This document shows positions 51,894 through 61,169 of a DNA stretch of 64,000 nt, in pieces; the stretch's first letter is position 1; each line of letters begins with the position of its first letter. Below the pieces are notes generated by a model, which saw only the letters and a list, made by a program, of their open reading frames with translations, did not search any database and was not told where the DNA came from. Made by a program: the position numbers and the translations under genes. Source of the DNA: Glaciecola sp. HTCC2999. GTDB lineage: Bacteria; Pseudomonadota; Gammaproteobacteria; Enterobacterales; Alteromonadaceae. The stretch lies in the NCBI RefSeq assembly GCF_000155775.1, contig NZ_DS989812.1, positions 265,721 to 329,720 on the forward strand. Direction: 5' to 3'.

Positions 51894-51911
51894 TAGTGTA
51901 TAGCCATTCAA

Positions 51912-52130
51912 AAAACATGTAACCCTTTAAATTATAATCCTCATTTATAAAAAGCCTATGGCACTTTAGTATTGTTCAGAGCCTAAAGTTACCCGTTTAC
52001 TTACTTCGAAAGTATGATTTTGATTATTCAGCTTGCTTCATAATACTTTAATGGCATTTTGCATAAGAACAATTTATAATATGCACCGCATTTAAAAGCG
52101 TATGAAATAATTGAAATCAAAGGATAAATA
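51912..52130 (+). promoter_or_regulatory. pnp leader region with two inverted repeats
   Basis: Two possible hairpins: ACTTTAG/CTAAAGT (51963-51969 with 51983-51989) and AAAGTAT/ATACTTT (52009-52015 with 52043-52049, extendable past a bulge). In E. coli PNPase represses itself through RNase III-cleaved leader hairpins. A similar role here is only a suggestion. No rpsO coding remnant is visible. Confidence 0.35.
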
Positions 52131-54239
52131 GTGACTCCTATTACTCAAAACTTCCAGTATGGTCAGCATACTGTGACATTAGAAACGGGCGTAGTTGCTC
52201 GTCAAGCCACTGCTGCTGTTATGGCAAGCATGGATGATACATCTGTATTAGTAACGGTTGTTGGAAAAAAAGAAGCGAAAGCAGATCAAGATTTTTTCCC
52301 TCTAACGGTTAACTACCAAGAAAAAGCTTATGCTGCGGGTAAAATCCCAGGTGGTTTTTTTAAACGTGAAGGCCGTCCTTCAGAAGGCGAAACATTAACG
52401 GCTCGTCTTATTGACCGCCCAATTCGTCCATTATTTCCAGAAAGCTTTAAAAACGAAGTACAAATCGTTATTACAGTTGTTTCTGCGAACCCAGAAATTC
52501 CAACGGATATCATTTCTTTAATCGGTACCTCAGCAGCATTAGCTATCTCTGGTATTCCATTTAATGGTCCAATCGGAGCTGCGCGTGTTGGTTACACTAA
52601 CGGCGAGTACATCTTAAATACACGTCATTCAGAGCAAGCAGAAAGCCAACTAGACTTAGTTGTTGCAGGAACTGAATCAGCCGTATTAATGGTTGAGTCA
52701 GAAGCTGATATCTTATCTGAAGAAGTCATGCTAGGTGCTGTTGTTTTCGGTCATGAACAATCACAAGCTGTGGTTAATAATGTGCGTGAGTTTGCTGCTA
52801 AGGTTAACACTCCGATGTGGGACTGGACACCAGAAGCTGAAAACACAGAATTAAAAACTAAAGTGGCTGAGCTTGCGAAAGCCGGTATGACCGAAGCGTA
52901 TCAAATTTCTGATAAATTAGCGCGTAAAGACGCTGTTGTTGCAGTGACTTCAGCAGCATCTGCAGCAATTTTAGCGGAAAATCCTGATCAAGATCCTAAA
53001 GAAGTGTCTGAATTATTACACGATTTAGAGTCTGATGTTGTTCGTTCACGCATCTTAGCCGGTGAGCCGCGTATTGATGGTCGTGATCCAGCGATGATCC
53101 GTGCATTAGACGTAGCAACGGGTGTACTTCCTCGTACTCACGGTTCTTCTGTTTTCACCCGTGGTGAAACGCAAGCATTGGTTGCTGCTACACTAGGAAC
53201 GGAACGTGATGCACAAATGATTGATGAGTTAGGCGGAACGTCTACTTCTCGTTTTATGTTGCATTATAACTTCCCTCCATACTGTGTGGGTGAAACTGGT
53301 TTCATCGGTTCTCCGAAGCGTCGTGAAATTGGTCATGGTCGTCTTGCTAAACGCGGTATCCAAGCCGTTATGCCAAGCGAGACTGATTTCCCATACGTAG
53401 TTCGTGTTGTGTCAGAAATCACAGAATCAAACGGTTCTTCTTCAATGGCGTCTGTTTGTGGTACTTCTCTAGCGTTAATGGATGCTGGTGTACCAATCAA
53501 AGCTTCTGTTGCTGGTATTGCAATGGGTCTTGTTAAATCTGATGAAAACTTCGTTGTATTATCAGATATCCTTGGTGATGAAGATCACTTAGGTGATATG
53601 GACTTTAAAGTAGCGGGTACTACTAACGGTATTACTGCTTTGCAGATGGATATCAAAATTGAAGGTATTACTCAAGAAATCATGCAGATCGCGCTTAAGC
53701 AAGCGAAAGAAGCACGTTTACACATTCTAGGTGTCATGGATCAAGCGATCGGTGGACACCGTGATGAGTTATCTGAATTTGCGCCACGTATCTACACATT
53801 GAAGATTGACCAAGAGAAAATCCGTGATGTTATCGGTAAAGGTGGTGCGATGATCCGTGCTATTACTGAAGCATCGGACACTAATATCGAAATCGAAGAC
53901 GACGGAACTATTAAAATCTTTGCAACGGAAAAAGCGAAAGCAACCATTGCTATTGAGAAGATTGAACAAGTTACGGCTGAAATCGAAGTCGGTAAAGTAT
54001 ATACCGGTAAAGTCTCACGTATCGCAGATTTTGGTGCGTTTGTTGAAGTATTACCTGGCAAAGATGGCCTGGTACATATCTCTCAAATCGCGCATGAGCG
54101 TGTTGCTAAAGTGACTGATTATTTATCAGAAGGTCAAGAAGTACAAGTGAAGGTCATGGAAATTGATCGTCAAAACCGTGTACGCTTGAGTATGAAAGAA
54201 TTGATTGAAAAGCCAGCGGCTGAATCAGACGCTGAATAA
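52131..54239 (+). CDS. pnp: Polyribonucleotide nucleotidyltransferase (PNPase)
   Basis: 3'-to-5' phosphorolytic exoribonuclease of the RNA degradosome. The 702-residue protein has two RNase PH domains ([22 protein letters not shown] and LDRxxRP-type segments; [22 protein letters not shown]), a KH domain with [12 protein letters not shown] near residue 565 and an S1 domain with [15 protein letters not shown] near 625. The start is GTG, with AAAGGA six bases upstream. rpsO, which usually precedes pnp, is missing. A terminator follows. Confidence 0.98.
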   Translation: MTPITQNFQYGQHTVTLETGVVARQATAAVMASMDDTSVLVTVVGKKEAKADQDFFPLTVNYQEKAYAAGKIPGGFFKREGRPSEGETLTARLIDRPIRPLFPESFKNEVQIVITVVSANPEIPTDIISLIGTSAALAISGIPFNGPIGAARVGYTNGEYILNTRHSEQAESQLDLVVAGTESAVLMVESEADILSEEVMLGAVVFGHEQSQAVVNNVREFAAKVNTPMWDWTPEAENTELKTKVAELAKAGMTEAYQISDKLARKDAVVAVTSAASAAILAENPDQDPKEVSELLHDLESDVVRSRILAGEPRIDGRDPAMIRALDVATGVLPRTHGSSVFTRGETQALVAATLGTERDAQMIDELGGTSTSRFMLHYNFPPYCVGETGFIGSPKRREIGHGRLAKRGIQAVMPSETDFPYVVRVVSEITESNGSSSMASVCGTSLALMDAGVPIKASVAGIAMGLVKSDENFVVLSDILGDEDHLGDMDFKVAGTTNGITALQMDIKIEGITQEIMQIALKQAKEARLHILGVMDQAIGGHRDELSEFAPRIYTLKIDQEKIRDVIGKGGAMIRAITEASDTNIEIEDDGTIKIFATEKAKATIAIEKIEQVTAEIEVGKVYTGKVSRIADFGAFVEVLPGKDGLVHISQIAHERVAKVTDYLSEGQEVQVKVMEIDRQNRVRLSMKELIEKPAAESDAE

Positions 54240-54264
54240 GTACTGATTGATTTTCAATAGTTTT

Positions 54265-54290
54265 AAAGGAGCCGATAAGGCTCCTTTTTT
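54265..54290 (+). terminator. Terminator after pnp
   Basis: Nine-base stem AAAGGAGCC/GGCTCCTTT (54265-54273 with 54279-54287), five-base loop and six T. Confidence 0.92.
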
Positions 54291-54382
54291 ATGCCTGTAA
54301 TAAAATTCAGATTGTTGTTTAACACCGTTTCATGATAATTTTATCTGCTCACCTGTCTGTTTAATCCACAAGGATATCTCCT

Positions 54383-55282
54383 GTGCCTGTGTCACGTTTA
54401 TTAAGTTTATTGGTATGCATTTCATTATTTAGTTGTCAGTCTATTCCTGAACATGAAAATAGCGTTGATCACTCTAATACAACACATGCTATGTCTAATC
54501 TCATTATCCCTGAGTCAGCTCGCACATCAATCTTAGCTCAACAAGCTTTGGCTAAATTTAATGTGGTGATGATGAGTACAGAATTAGCAGAAGCAGAGCG
54601 AGCTCAATTTTTGTTTCGTCGTGGACTATTGTTCGATAGCGTAGGATTAGATGGACTGGCATTTTATGATTTTCAACAAGCACTTCGTTTTGATCCTACT
54701 TTATATGAAGCTTATAACTCTCTTGGCATACATCATACGGTTCGAGGGGAGTTTATTGAAGCATATGATGCTTTTGATGCAGTAGTAGAAATGGCACCAG
54801 AATATGAGTTCGCATACTTGAATCGAGCAATGGCACTATACTATGCAAAGCGGTATGAGTTGTCTCTTCCTGATATTGAAACATATTATCATCATGACAC
54901 TCAGGATACTTATCGTCTATTATGGGCGTATATTATTGCTTCTAAAATAGATAAAAATCGTGCAATGATAGATTTACAACAGCGTCGTGAATTAATGATT
55001 AATGATCAATGGGCGAATAAGATTGTTGATTTTTACTTAGGTAATATTTCACAAAAATCACTGCTTGATTCAGTAGTGGAGGGTGTTGAGAGTCGGAATC
55101 AACTCAATAAGCGACTCTGCGAGGTATATTTTTATTTAGGTAAATATTATCGTGAGTTAGGGCAGAATAGGGTCGCGACTAACTTCTTTAAGTTAGCATT
55201 AAGCACGAATGTATTTGAATTTGTTGAACATCGTTTTGCTCGTGTGGAAATTTCAGCAATTCGAGATGCTAATACTCAATAA
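54383..55282 (+). CDS. nlpI: NlpI, TPR-containing outer-membrane lipoprotein
   Basis: Adaptor lipoprotein that in E. coli delivers peptidoglycan hydrolases such as MepS to the protease Prc. The 299-residue protein has a lipoprotein signal (LFSC, Cys18) and TPR repeats (for example FYDFQQALRFDPTLYEAYNS and the following repeat). The start is GTG, with AAGGA eight bases upstream. It follows pnp as in E. coli. A secreted zincin-like gene begins six bases after it, which may be an associated function. Confidence 0.92.
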   Translation: MPVSRLLSLLVCISLFSCQSIPEHENSVDHSNTTHAMSNLIIPESARTSILAQQALAKFNVVMMSTELAEAERAQFLFRRGLLFDSVGLDGLAFYDFQQALRFDPTLYEAYNSLGIHHTVRGEFIEAYDAFDAVVEMAPEYEFAYLNRAMALYYAKRYELSLPDIETYYHHDTQDTYRLLWAYIIASKIDKNRAMIDLQQRRELMINDQWANKIVDFYLGNISQKSLLDSVVEGVESRNQLNKRLCEVYFYLGKYYRELGQNRVATNFFKLALSTNVFEFVEHRFARVEISAIRDANTQ

Positions 55283-55287
55283 TCGAT

Positions 55288-56064
55288 ATGCACATGACGA
55301 GATCATTAATGTTAGTCTTGTTATGTATGAATTTATGGGGGAAAAATCCTCATGCGGCCGTTATTAGTCAACCGCTCATACATACATCTAACCAAAACTT
55401 CATTCTCAAGCCTTTTGAGAAGTGTCTTGATCATGTGGCATTAGAAGCCGAGACGTTTAATAGCTACTTTTATTTATGGGATATTTATACGCAGTTTTTA
55501 TTTGATAAAACTAAAACCTTCTTACCCATTTGTTTGTTGCAACCAAATAATAAAAAGTCACTTGAGCAAGGTATATCGCCTTCTCAATGGGTAACCGTTG
55601 ATCATCGTAACACCGCTTATGTTTCTGCCGCTCGTATGTACCTAGGTTTTGATGATACTTATGAGGTGTTTATCCATGAACTGGCCCATTTTGCCGGTTT
55701 TTTAGATGAATATCCTATGCGCGTCGCAGCAGCTAAGTATCAATGTCAAATTAAACGGTATGCGCCAAATGTGATTTTCGAAAGTCAGCTATTAGGACAA
55801 TCTAACCATCCGTATCAGCAGCTATTTCAAATTCAGTTACTCAGCACTTCAGGTACGCTGAGGAAAGATATCGAAGCATTTATATTTCCTGGCTGCCAGT
55901 ATTTAGCTTCAACACCGAGACAATATCTATTGCATCCAAACCAATTTAATTTTTTACGGTTTTTTGATGTCGCGATGATCCCTTATTGGTATCAATATTT
56001 ATGGCAGCAACAAGTGTTAACAGGCCGAACAGCAAAGCTATCTACTAAGATTTATATTCATTGA
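55288..56064 (+). CDS. Predicted secreted zinc metalloprotease-like protein
   Basis: 258-residue protein with a probable signal peptide (hydrophobic residues 6-16, possible cleavage after HAA). It carries the motif HELAHFAGFLDEY at residues 130-142, that is HExxH followed by GxxDEY, as expected for a zincin with downstream acidic ligands. No family can be named with certainty. It follows nlpI by five bases, so it is probably co-transcribed; NlpI is an adaptor for periplasmic proteases, making a functional link conceivable but unproven. Its 3' end overlaps the convergent cysZ by 20 bases. Confidence 0.65.
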   Translation: MHMTRSLMLVLLCMNLWGKNPHAAVISQPLIHTSNQNFILKPFEKCLDHVALEAETFNSYFYLWDIYTQFLFDKTKTFLPICLLQPNNKKSLEQGISPSQWVTVDHRNTAYVSAARMYLGFDDTYEVFIHELAHFAGFLDEYPMRVAAAKYQCQIKRYAPNVIFESQLLGQSNHPYQQLFQIQLLSTSGTLRKDIEAFIFPGCQYLASTPRQYLLHPNQFNFLRFFDVAMIPYWYQYLWQQQVLTGRTAKLSTKIYIH

Positions 56065-56785
56065 CCCACATTGCTGTTGCGCCACAAATAGCCACAGGCA
56101 TCACAATAAAATTCACAATTGGGATCAAGGCAAAGATACTGGTGATAATGCCAAAACTAAAGCTTAACGAGCGACGTTCACTTAAGCGTTGACGCATTTG
56201 GTGAAATGGGATTTTATGATTATCAAAGGGATAATCTGCATATTGCACTGTCATCATCCAGCCATTAAATAAAAACCATAATATTTGACCAAAGATAGGT
56301 AATATAAAAAACAATATTAAAAATCCGATAGCACGAGGGATATAATATAGTAATTTAGTCATTTCCCGACCTAGTGTACGAGGCAGGTCTTTAATAATAT
56401 CGCCAAGTCCACTTGAATCTATTGCCTGTCCAGTTAAGTGTTGTTCTACTTTTTCAGCTAATAATCCATTAAAAGGAGCGGCAATCCAGTTAGCTAACGT
56501 GCCAAATATCAACGCGAAAATTAGTAAAACACTGATCACGGCAATGGGCCACAACACGTAAATTAACCCTTCTTTTAACCAGCCTAACCAATCAGGAATA
56601 AAACTCAGTACCGTCTGAATACCTATAGCGATTTCACCAAATAAAAAATAAAAGGCGCTCGCAAATAACACTAAATTAATCATCAAGGGAACAAACACGA
56701 AGCGTTTTAAGCCTTTGACGGTAATTAGGGAAAATCCTTGCATAAAGTAACTTACACCAGAAGGAGAAGATGATTCGGCGATCAT
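56045..56785 (-). CDS. cysZ: CysZ sulfate permease family protein
   Basis: Inner-membrane protein of the CysZ family (sulfate import for cysteine synthesis). The 246-residue protein has several long hydrophobic segments and conserved motifs GFSLITVKGLKRFVFVPL, NWIAAPFNGLLAEKVE and YADYPFDNHKIPF. It is divergent from zipA across a 544-base gap, the same neighbour pair as in E. coli. Confidence 0.93.
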   Translation of the reverse strand: MIAESSSPSGVSYFMQGFSLITVKGLKRFVFVPLMINLVLFASAFYFLFGEIAIGIQTVLSFIPDWLGWLKEGLIYVLWPIAVISVLLIFALIFGTLANWIAAPFNGLLAEKVEQHLTGQAIDSSGLGDIIKDLPRTLGREMTKLLYYIPRAIGFLILFFILPIFGQILWFLFNGWMMTVQYADYPFDNHKIPFHQMRQRLSERRSLSFSFGIITSIFALIPIVNFIVMPVAICGATAMWVNEYKS

Positions 56786-57329
56786 GAAATAAACCTAGTA
56801 ATCAATAATGTATTTATTATAAGTCAGTTAAATGAATTAGTCTTTGATGTAATTGTTACTAAGTTTTGCGTCAGTATGACTCCCCTTAATTAAGAGAAAG
56901 ATGAAATACATATAATTAATGGTGTGTCATATGTAGTCATTGCACGAAAACGGCATTATTGTTAAATTAAACAATCAACCTTAACGGTAAATTTCGTATA
57001 CTTTTTATGCGTCTTAAACAATTCAAATGAGCCAATTTAAGCCTTATTTGGCTGTTTTAAAATTCGCTATATTCGAATACCACTTTGCGCGATTATGTTT
57101 GTTAGATAAAGTGGATGACAGGCTGGTTGGCAAAACGTTAGACGTTTTTATAAATGAATCAGTGAAAGGTCTAAAACCGTACAAATTATACATAATTGCA
57201 CAATAAAATTGCGATGGAGATGGCGTGTCATTTAACTGATGTTACAATATCTCCACTCTGGGGATCGAGAATGGTCGCCGTCAATATCGAAGAAGCAGTT
57301 GCCATAACACTGGCATAAAGGATTTTTGG
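56786..57329. other. 544-base non-coding gap between cysZ and zipA
   Basis: No convincing gene. A 59-codon open frame at 57027-57206 lacks a ribosome-binding site. Small inverted repeats occur (TTGTT/AACAA at 56959-56974), but no terminator or RNA gene is recognised. The region must hold the divergent cysZ and zipA promoters; AAAGGA precedes the zipA start. It is long for two such genes. Confidence 0.5.
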
Positions 57330-58682
57330 ATGGACTTACAACTTACGTTAATCATACTCGGCTCAATTGCGATTGTTGCTTTATTAGTACATGGCCTGTG
57401 GGTCAGTCGTAAAAGCAATACTCCACAAGCCCATTGGAGCAAGGATGAGATTGACTATGATGCGCCCAATATTGGTATAGATAGCGAAGATGTCGAAGGA
57501 TTAGATGATCCTTTAGCTGAAAATATCGATTTACCCGATCCGTTTAACGACATTGATCAATTTGATGAATATGGTGTAGGTAAAGTCAGTACTATTTCAT
57601 CGAAAAAAACTGAACCTGTTGAAGCGGTAGATGGTGGTTTACCTGTTGTTAATTCTAGTGAGCCTTCTGCTTCATCAATATCTGATTTAGATGATATTCC
57701 GCGATTTGATGAAAATACGCCTGTAGCACCAGACAAACCAGAACCTGAAATAGATGATCATGTCGTATATGCTTCGGTCGTAACCAATCCAAAACCGCAT
57801 ACAAAACCCGTCGTGCAAGTAGATATTTCAAATAATGATATTCCTGAACCACCAAAGCATTTTTTACAAGATAATGAGTCTGAAGTAACTAACGCTAATA
57901 CTCCTCAAGATACTGTTAATGCGCCAGAGTTGAGCGAAACGGCATTAGCTGATACACCCGTTTCTGATGAAACTAATAACACTATAGAAGAAGTGCCTAT
58001 TTATACTGCGCCGACTGTCGAACCAAAGCTTAGCGAAACACCAGAGAAGTTGGAGCCTCAAAAAAAACCATCATTGACAGAGCAAGCTAAAAATTTAGTC
58101 ATACGTAAAAATCGCCGTTCAAGTATCAGGAATGAACCTAAAATCAATGATGACCAAATGCGCATTGATTTTGATACGGTAGATCCTGTGCTTAATGAAA
58201 CAAAAGCGACGGCAAAAGCCCAACAAGAGCCAACTCATGATATCGCTCCTGAGTTTTTATCTTTGAACATTCGAGCAGCGAGAGAATATCCTATTGCGGG
58301 TGCGAGCTTACTAGCATCCATGCTTACACTAGGTTTTAAATTTGGTGAATCAGACATTTTTCATCGCCATGTTAACTCTAATGGGAAAGGGCCTGTCTTA
58401 TTTAGTATTGCTAATATGTTTAAACCAGGAGTGTTTGACGTACACAATATGGAGTCACAACAATTCCATGGATTAACTTTGTTTATGGCACTTCCGATTG
58501 ATGGTGATGCTCATCAAGTCTTCAACATGATGCATAATGCTGCTCGTAAATTAGCGGATGAATTTGGCGCAGAAGTATTGGATGAGTATCGCAGTGCATT
58601 GACCCAACAAGGTTTACAACATTATGTAGAGCGTATCCGTGAATTTGAACGTCGCCGTTTACTTGGCCAACCAAAAGCGTGA
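57330..58682 (+). CDS. zipA: Cell division protein ZipA
   Basis: Tethers FtsZ to the inner membrane at the division site. The 450-residue protein has an N-terminal membrane anchor (residues 6-24), a long acidic, Pro/Glu/Asp/Thr-rich linker (about residues 30-300) with a basic patch (VIRKNRRSSIR), and the C-terminal FtsZ-binding domain from about residue 308 (FLSLNIRAAREYPIAG to the end). It is longer than E. coli ZipA (328) because of the linker. The stop overlaps the start of the ligase gene by four bases. Confidence 0.95.
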   Translation: MDLQLTLIILGSIAIVALLVHGLWVSRKSNTPQAHWSKDEIDYDAPNIGIDSEDVEGLDDPLAENIDLPDPFNDIDQFDEYGVGKVSTISSKKTEPVEAVDGGLPVVNSSEPSASSISDLDDIPRFDENTPVAPDKPEPEIDDHVVYASVVTNPKPHTKPVVQVDISNNDIPEPPKHFLQDNESEVTNANTPQDTVNAPELSETALADTPVSDETNNTIEEVPIYTAPTVEPKLSETPEKLEPQKKPSLTEQAKNLVIRKNRRSSIRNEPKINDDQMRIDFDTVDPVLNETKATAKAQQEPTHDIAPEFLSLNIRAAREYPIAGASLLASMLTLGFKFGESDIFHRHVNSNGKGPVLFSIANMFKPGVFDVHNMESQQFHGLTLFMALPIDGDAHQVFNMMHNAARKLADEFGAEVLDEYRSALTQQGLQHYVERIREFERRRLLGQPKA

Positions 58683-60619
58683 GTCAAATGACACCTCAAC
58701 AGCAACAAATTATTTCAAGCTTAACATTACCGATATCCGTCAATTCTGTGATGGATTTGTTGGAAGAAGCTCAACCAACTTCATGGACAGATGAGCAACT
58801 TATTGCGGTTTTAGAGGCAACTAATGCGTGTTATCGTGCCGGTTTCCCTCTAGTAGAAGACGCATTTTACGATCATCATTTACTCTCCGCATTACAAGCT
58901 CGCGAGCCTGATCATCCATTTTTACTTAAAGTTGAACCAGAAATAGTTTCGGGTAAAACAATCACTCTACCTCAAAAAATGTTATCTACGGATAAAGCTT
59001 ACTCAATAACAGAGATTGAAAAGTGGGTCACTCGGATCAAAAAAGCTGCTGATGAGTTAAGTATTCCCCATAGTGACGTCAATATCCGAATTACGCCTAA
59101 ACTTGATGGCTATGCCGCTTACGATGACGGAAACACCCTCTACACTCGTGGGGATGGTGTGCGAGGTCAAGATATCACGCGTGCATTCACACGTGGTTTA
59201 GCTGTCGCTAATCAAGGAGAAAGGGGCTTAGGTCCTGGTGAAATAGTTATCTCCAAACAGTACTTTGATACATTTTTGTCAGACCAATTTGAAAATTCTC
59301 GTAATATTCAAGCCGCAATCATTGCAGAAAAAAAGATTGAGCCCTCAGTCGTTAAAGCGATTCAAGATGAAGCATGTGTGTTTTATCCGTTTGCATTATT
59401 ACCTAACTGGACAGGATTAATCGATGTCTTAGCTGAGGATGTCGAAGCGAGAATTGAACCGATTTGGCAAGCGGTAGATTATGATATTGATGGGGTTATA
59501 TTAGAAACTACGCATCCGGATATTAAAGCCCACCTGGGAGCTACACGCCATCATCATCGCTGGCAAATTGCCTTTAAAGTGAATGATGAATCAGCTGAGG
59601 TAGAAGTACTTAGTGTGACCCCTCAGACATCTAGAACAGGTCGAGTATCGCCGGTTGCGGAACTGGTACCCACTAAACTCAGTGGAGCTACCATTAGTCG
59701 AGCAACGGTACATCATTATAATATGGTGCAATCCAACGGTGTAGGTCCTGGCGCTATAGTGCAACTGGTACGCAGCGGTTTAGTTATTCCAAAAATTGAA
59801 AAAGTAATTACAGCAGTTACTCCACAATTACCTGATGCGTGTCCAAGTTGTCATTCTCATCTTATCTGGGAGGCAGACCATTTAATTTGTCCGAATAAGA
59901 ATGATTGCCCTGCTCAACGAGAAAATACACTTGTGCATTTCTTTAAAACACTTGGCAATAACGATGGTTTTGGACCAAAAGTAGTAGAAAAATTGTGTCA
60001 AAACGGTGTAAAACATATTCATGATATTTACGCGCTTGGACCAGTTGATTTAATGGCTTGGGGTTTTGGTGAAAAAACGGCACTTAATTTAGTGGAACAA
60101 CTTAATGTCAGTCGTTCAGTCGCTATCGAAGACTGGCGTTTCCTTGCTGCTTTCGGGATCACACGATTAGGAGGTGGCAATGGAGAAAAGCTACTTCAAC
60201 ATCATACGCTTTCAGAGTTATTTGATTTAACTGTTGACGCTATGGTCGAAATTGATGGATTTGCGCAACTCAGTGCAGAAGCGATTGTAGAAGGACTTGC
60301 TAACGTCAAAACTGAGTTTTTCAAAGTGTATGAACTTGGGTTTAACTTGATTGTCACACCAAAATTATCAGAAAGTGATTTAGCTGACACGGTGCTATTT
60401 GGTAAACAAGTGGTGTTCACAGGTTCAATGACGTCAGGCTCTCGCAGTGATATGGAAAAACATGCTAAAACACTTGGTGCGAAAGTGGGTAAGTCTGTAA
60501 GTGGTAATACAACCTACTTGATTACGGGTGATAAAGTGGGAGCAAATAAGATCAATGCTGCTAGAGATAAAGGCGTCACTGTACTGACTGAACTAGAGTA
60601 TTTAGCGATGATAGGTTAA
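58679..60619 (+). CDS. ligA: Divergent NAD-dependent DNA ligase at the ligA locus
   Basis: Seals nicks in DNA using NAD+, by family. The 646-residue protein keeps the domain order: Ia region (Tyr52, Asp61, Tyr64, Asp65), adenylation domain with Lys141-Asp143-Gly144 (KLDG) and TRGDG, OB fold, four-Cys zinc site (388, 391, 404, 410), helix-hairpin-helix region and BRCT. Several residues conserved in LigA differ: the Ia His is Arg53, the motif IV Lys is Glu276 (DGVILE), and the segment around the NPRNAAAGSLR motif is replaced. The start is GTG within the zipA stop (GTGA). The zipA-ligA order is standard. Confidence 0.88.
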   Translation: MSQMTPQQQQIISSLTLPISVNSVMDLLEEAQPTSWTDEQLIAVLEATNACYRAGFPLVEDAFYDHHLLSALQAREPDHPFLLKVEPEIVSGKTITLPQKMLSTDKAYSITEIEKWVTRIKKAADELSIPHSDVNIRITPKLDGYAAYDDGNTLYTRGDGVRGQDITRAFTRGLAVANQGERGLGPGEIVISKQYFDTFLSDQFENSRNIQAAIIAEKKIEPSVVKAIQDEACVFYPFALLPNWTGLIDVLAEDVEARIEPIWQAVDYDIDGVILETTHPDIKAHLGATRHHHRWQIAFKVNDESAEVEVLSVTPQTSRTGRVSPVAELVPTKLSGATISRATVHHYNMVQSNGVGPGAIVQLVRSGLVIPKIEKVITAVTPQLPDACPSCHSHLIWEADHLICPNKNDCPAQRENTLVHFFKTLGNNDGFGPKVVEKLCQNGVKHIHDIYALGPVDLMAWGFGEKTALNLVEQLNVSRSVAIEDWRFLAAFGITRLGGGNGEKLLQHHTLSELFDLTVDAMVEIDGFAQLSAEAIVEGLANVKTEFFKVYELGFNLIVTPKLSESDLADTVLFGKQVVFTGSMTSGSRSDMEKHAKTLGAKVGKSVSGNTTYLITGDKVGANKINAARDKGVTVLTELEYLAMIG

Positions 60620-60632
60620 CCTAACCATCGCT
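60604..60632. terminator. Hairpin at the ligA end, terminator-like
   Basis: AGCGATG/CATCGCT (60604-60610 with 60626-60632) enclose a second palindrome AGGTTAACCT. It spans the ligase stop codon, between convergent genes. There is no good T-run on either strand. Confidence 0.4.
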
Positions 60633-60638
60633 AATAGT

Positions 60639-61169
60639 TTATTTAGAATGTCGTTCTCGGCGTTTAACACGTCTTTGTTGCCAAGTTTTGACCACGGAAC
60701 GGCGCCATAATAGGTTCATACTTAAATAGCCTAAGCCACCAAATACCACTGAACAAATCAAACAGCCTACAATAAATGCGGGTCCAATTGTATTGACACT
60801 CTCTACTAGCCAATCCCACGAAAGTTGAAATTCAAATTGACCTTCTTCAGTACCTAAAGCAATCGTTCCAACTTTATATGCGCCATAAAAAATAGGGGGC
60901 ATGGTGATGGGATTAGTCAACCATACCGTGGCTACAGATAAGGGTAAATTAACACGTAATGGAATAGCGGCAAATGCAGCCAGCCACATTTGAAAAGGGA
61001 CTGGCCAAAAAGCAAAAAATAACCCCACGCCAAATCCACCGGCGGCAGAATGCCGATTCAAATGCCATAAATTAGGATCTTGAAACATACTTCCGAACAG
61101 TTTCAGGAATTTTTGCTCCCTGATAGTCTTATGGTCTGGCAGAAATTTATTAATAAACTTTTTAGGCAT
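60639..61169 (-). CDS. DUF2062 domain membrane protein
   Basis: 176-residue inner-membrane protein of the DUF2062 family. It has a basic N-terminus, conserved HSAAGGFGVGLFFAFWPVPFQM and VWLTNPITMPPIFYGAYKVG, then a second hydrophobic pair (about residues 125-152) and a strongly basic C-terminus. The function is unknown. It is divergent from comEC and their ATG codons overlap by two bases (CATG). Confidence 0.9.
   Translation of the reverse strand: MPKKFINKFLPDHKTIREQKFLKLFGSMFQDPNLWHLNRHSAAGGFGVGLFFAFWPVPFQMWLAAFAAIPLRVNLPLSVATVWLTNPITMPPIFYGAYKVGTIALGTEEGQFEFQLSWDWLVESVNTIGPAFIVGCLICSVVFGGLGYLSMNLLWRRSVVKTWQQRRVKRRERHSK

Noticed and set aside
57027-57206. 59-codon open frame upstream of zipA (MSQFKPYLAVLKF...).
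   Set aside because: No ribosome-binding site, no recognisable family, and the length is within chance expectation for AT-rich intergenic DNA.
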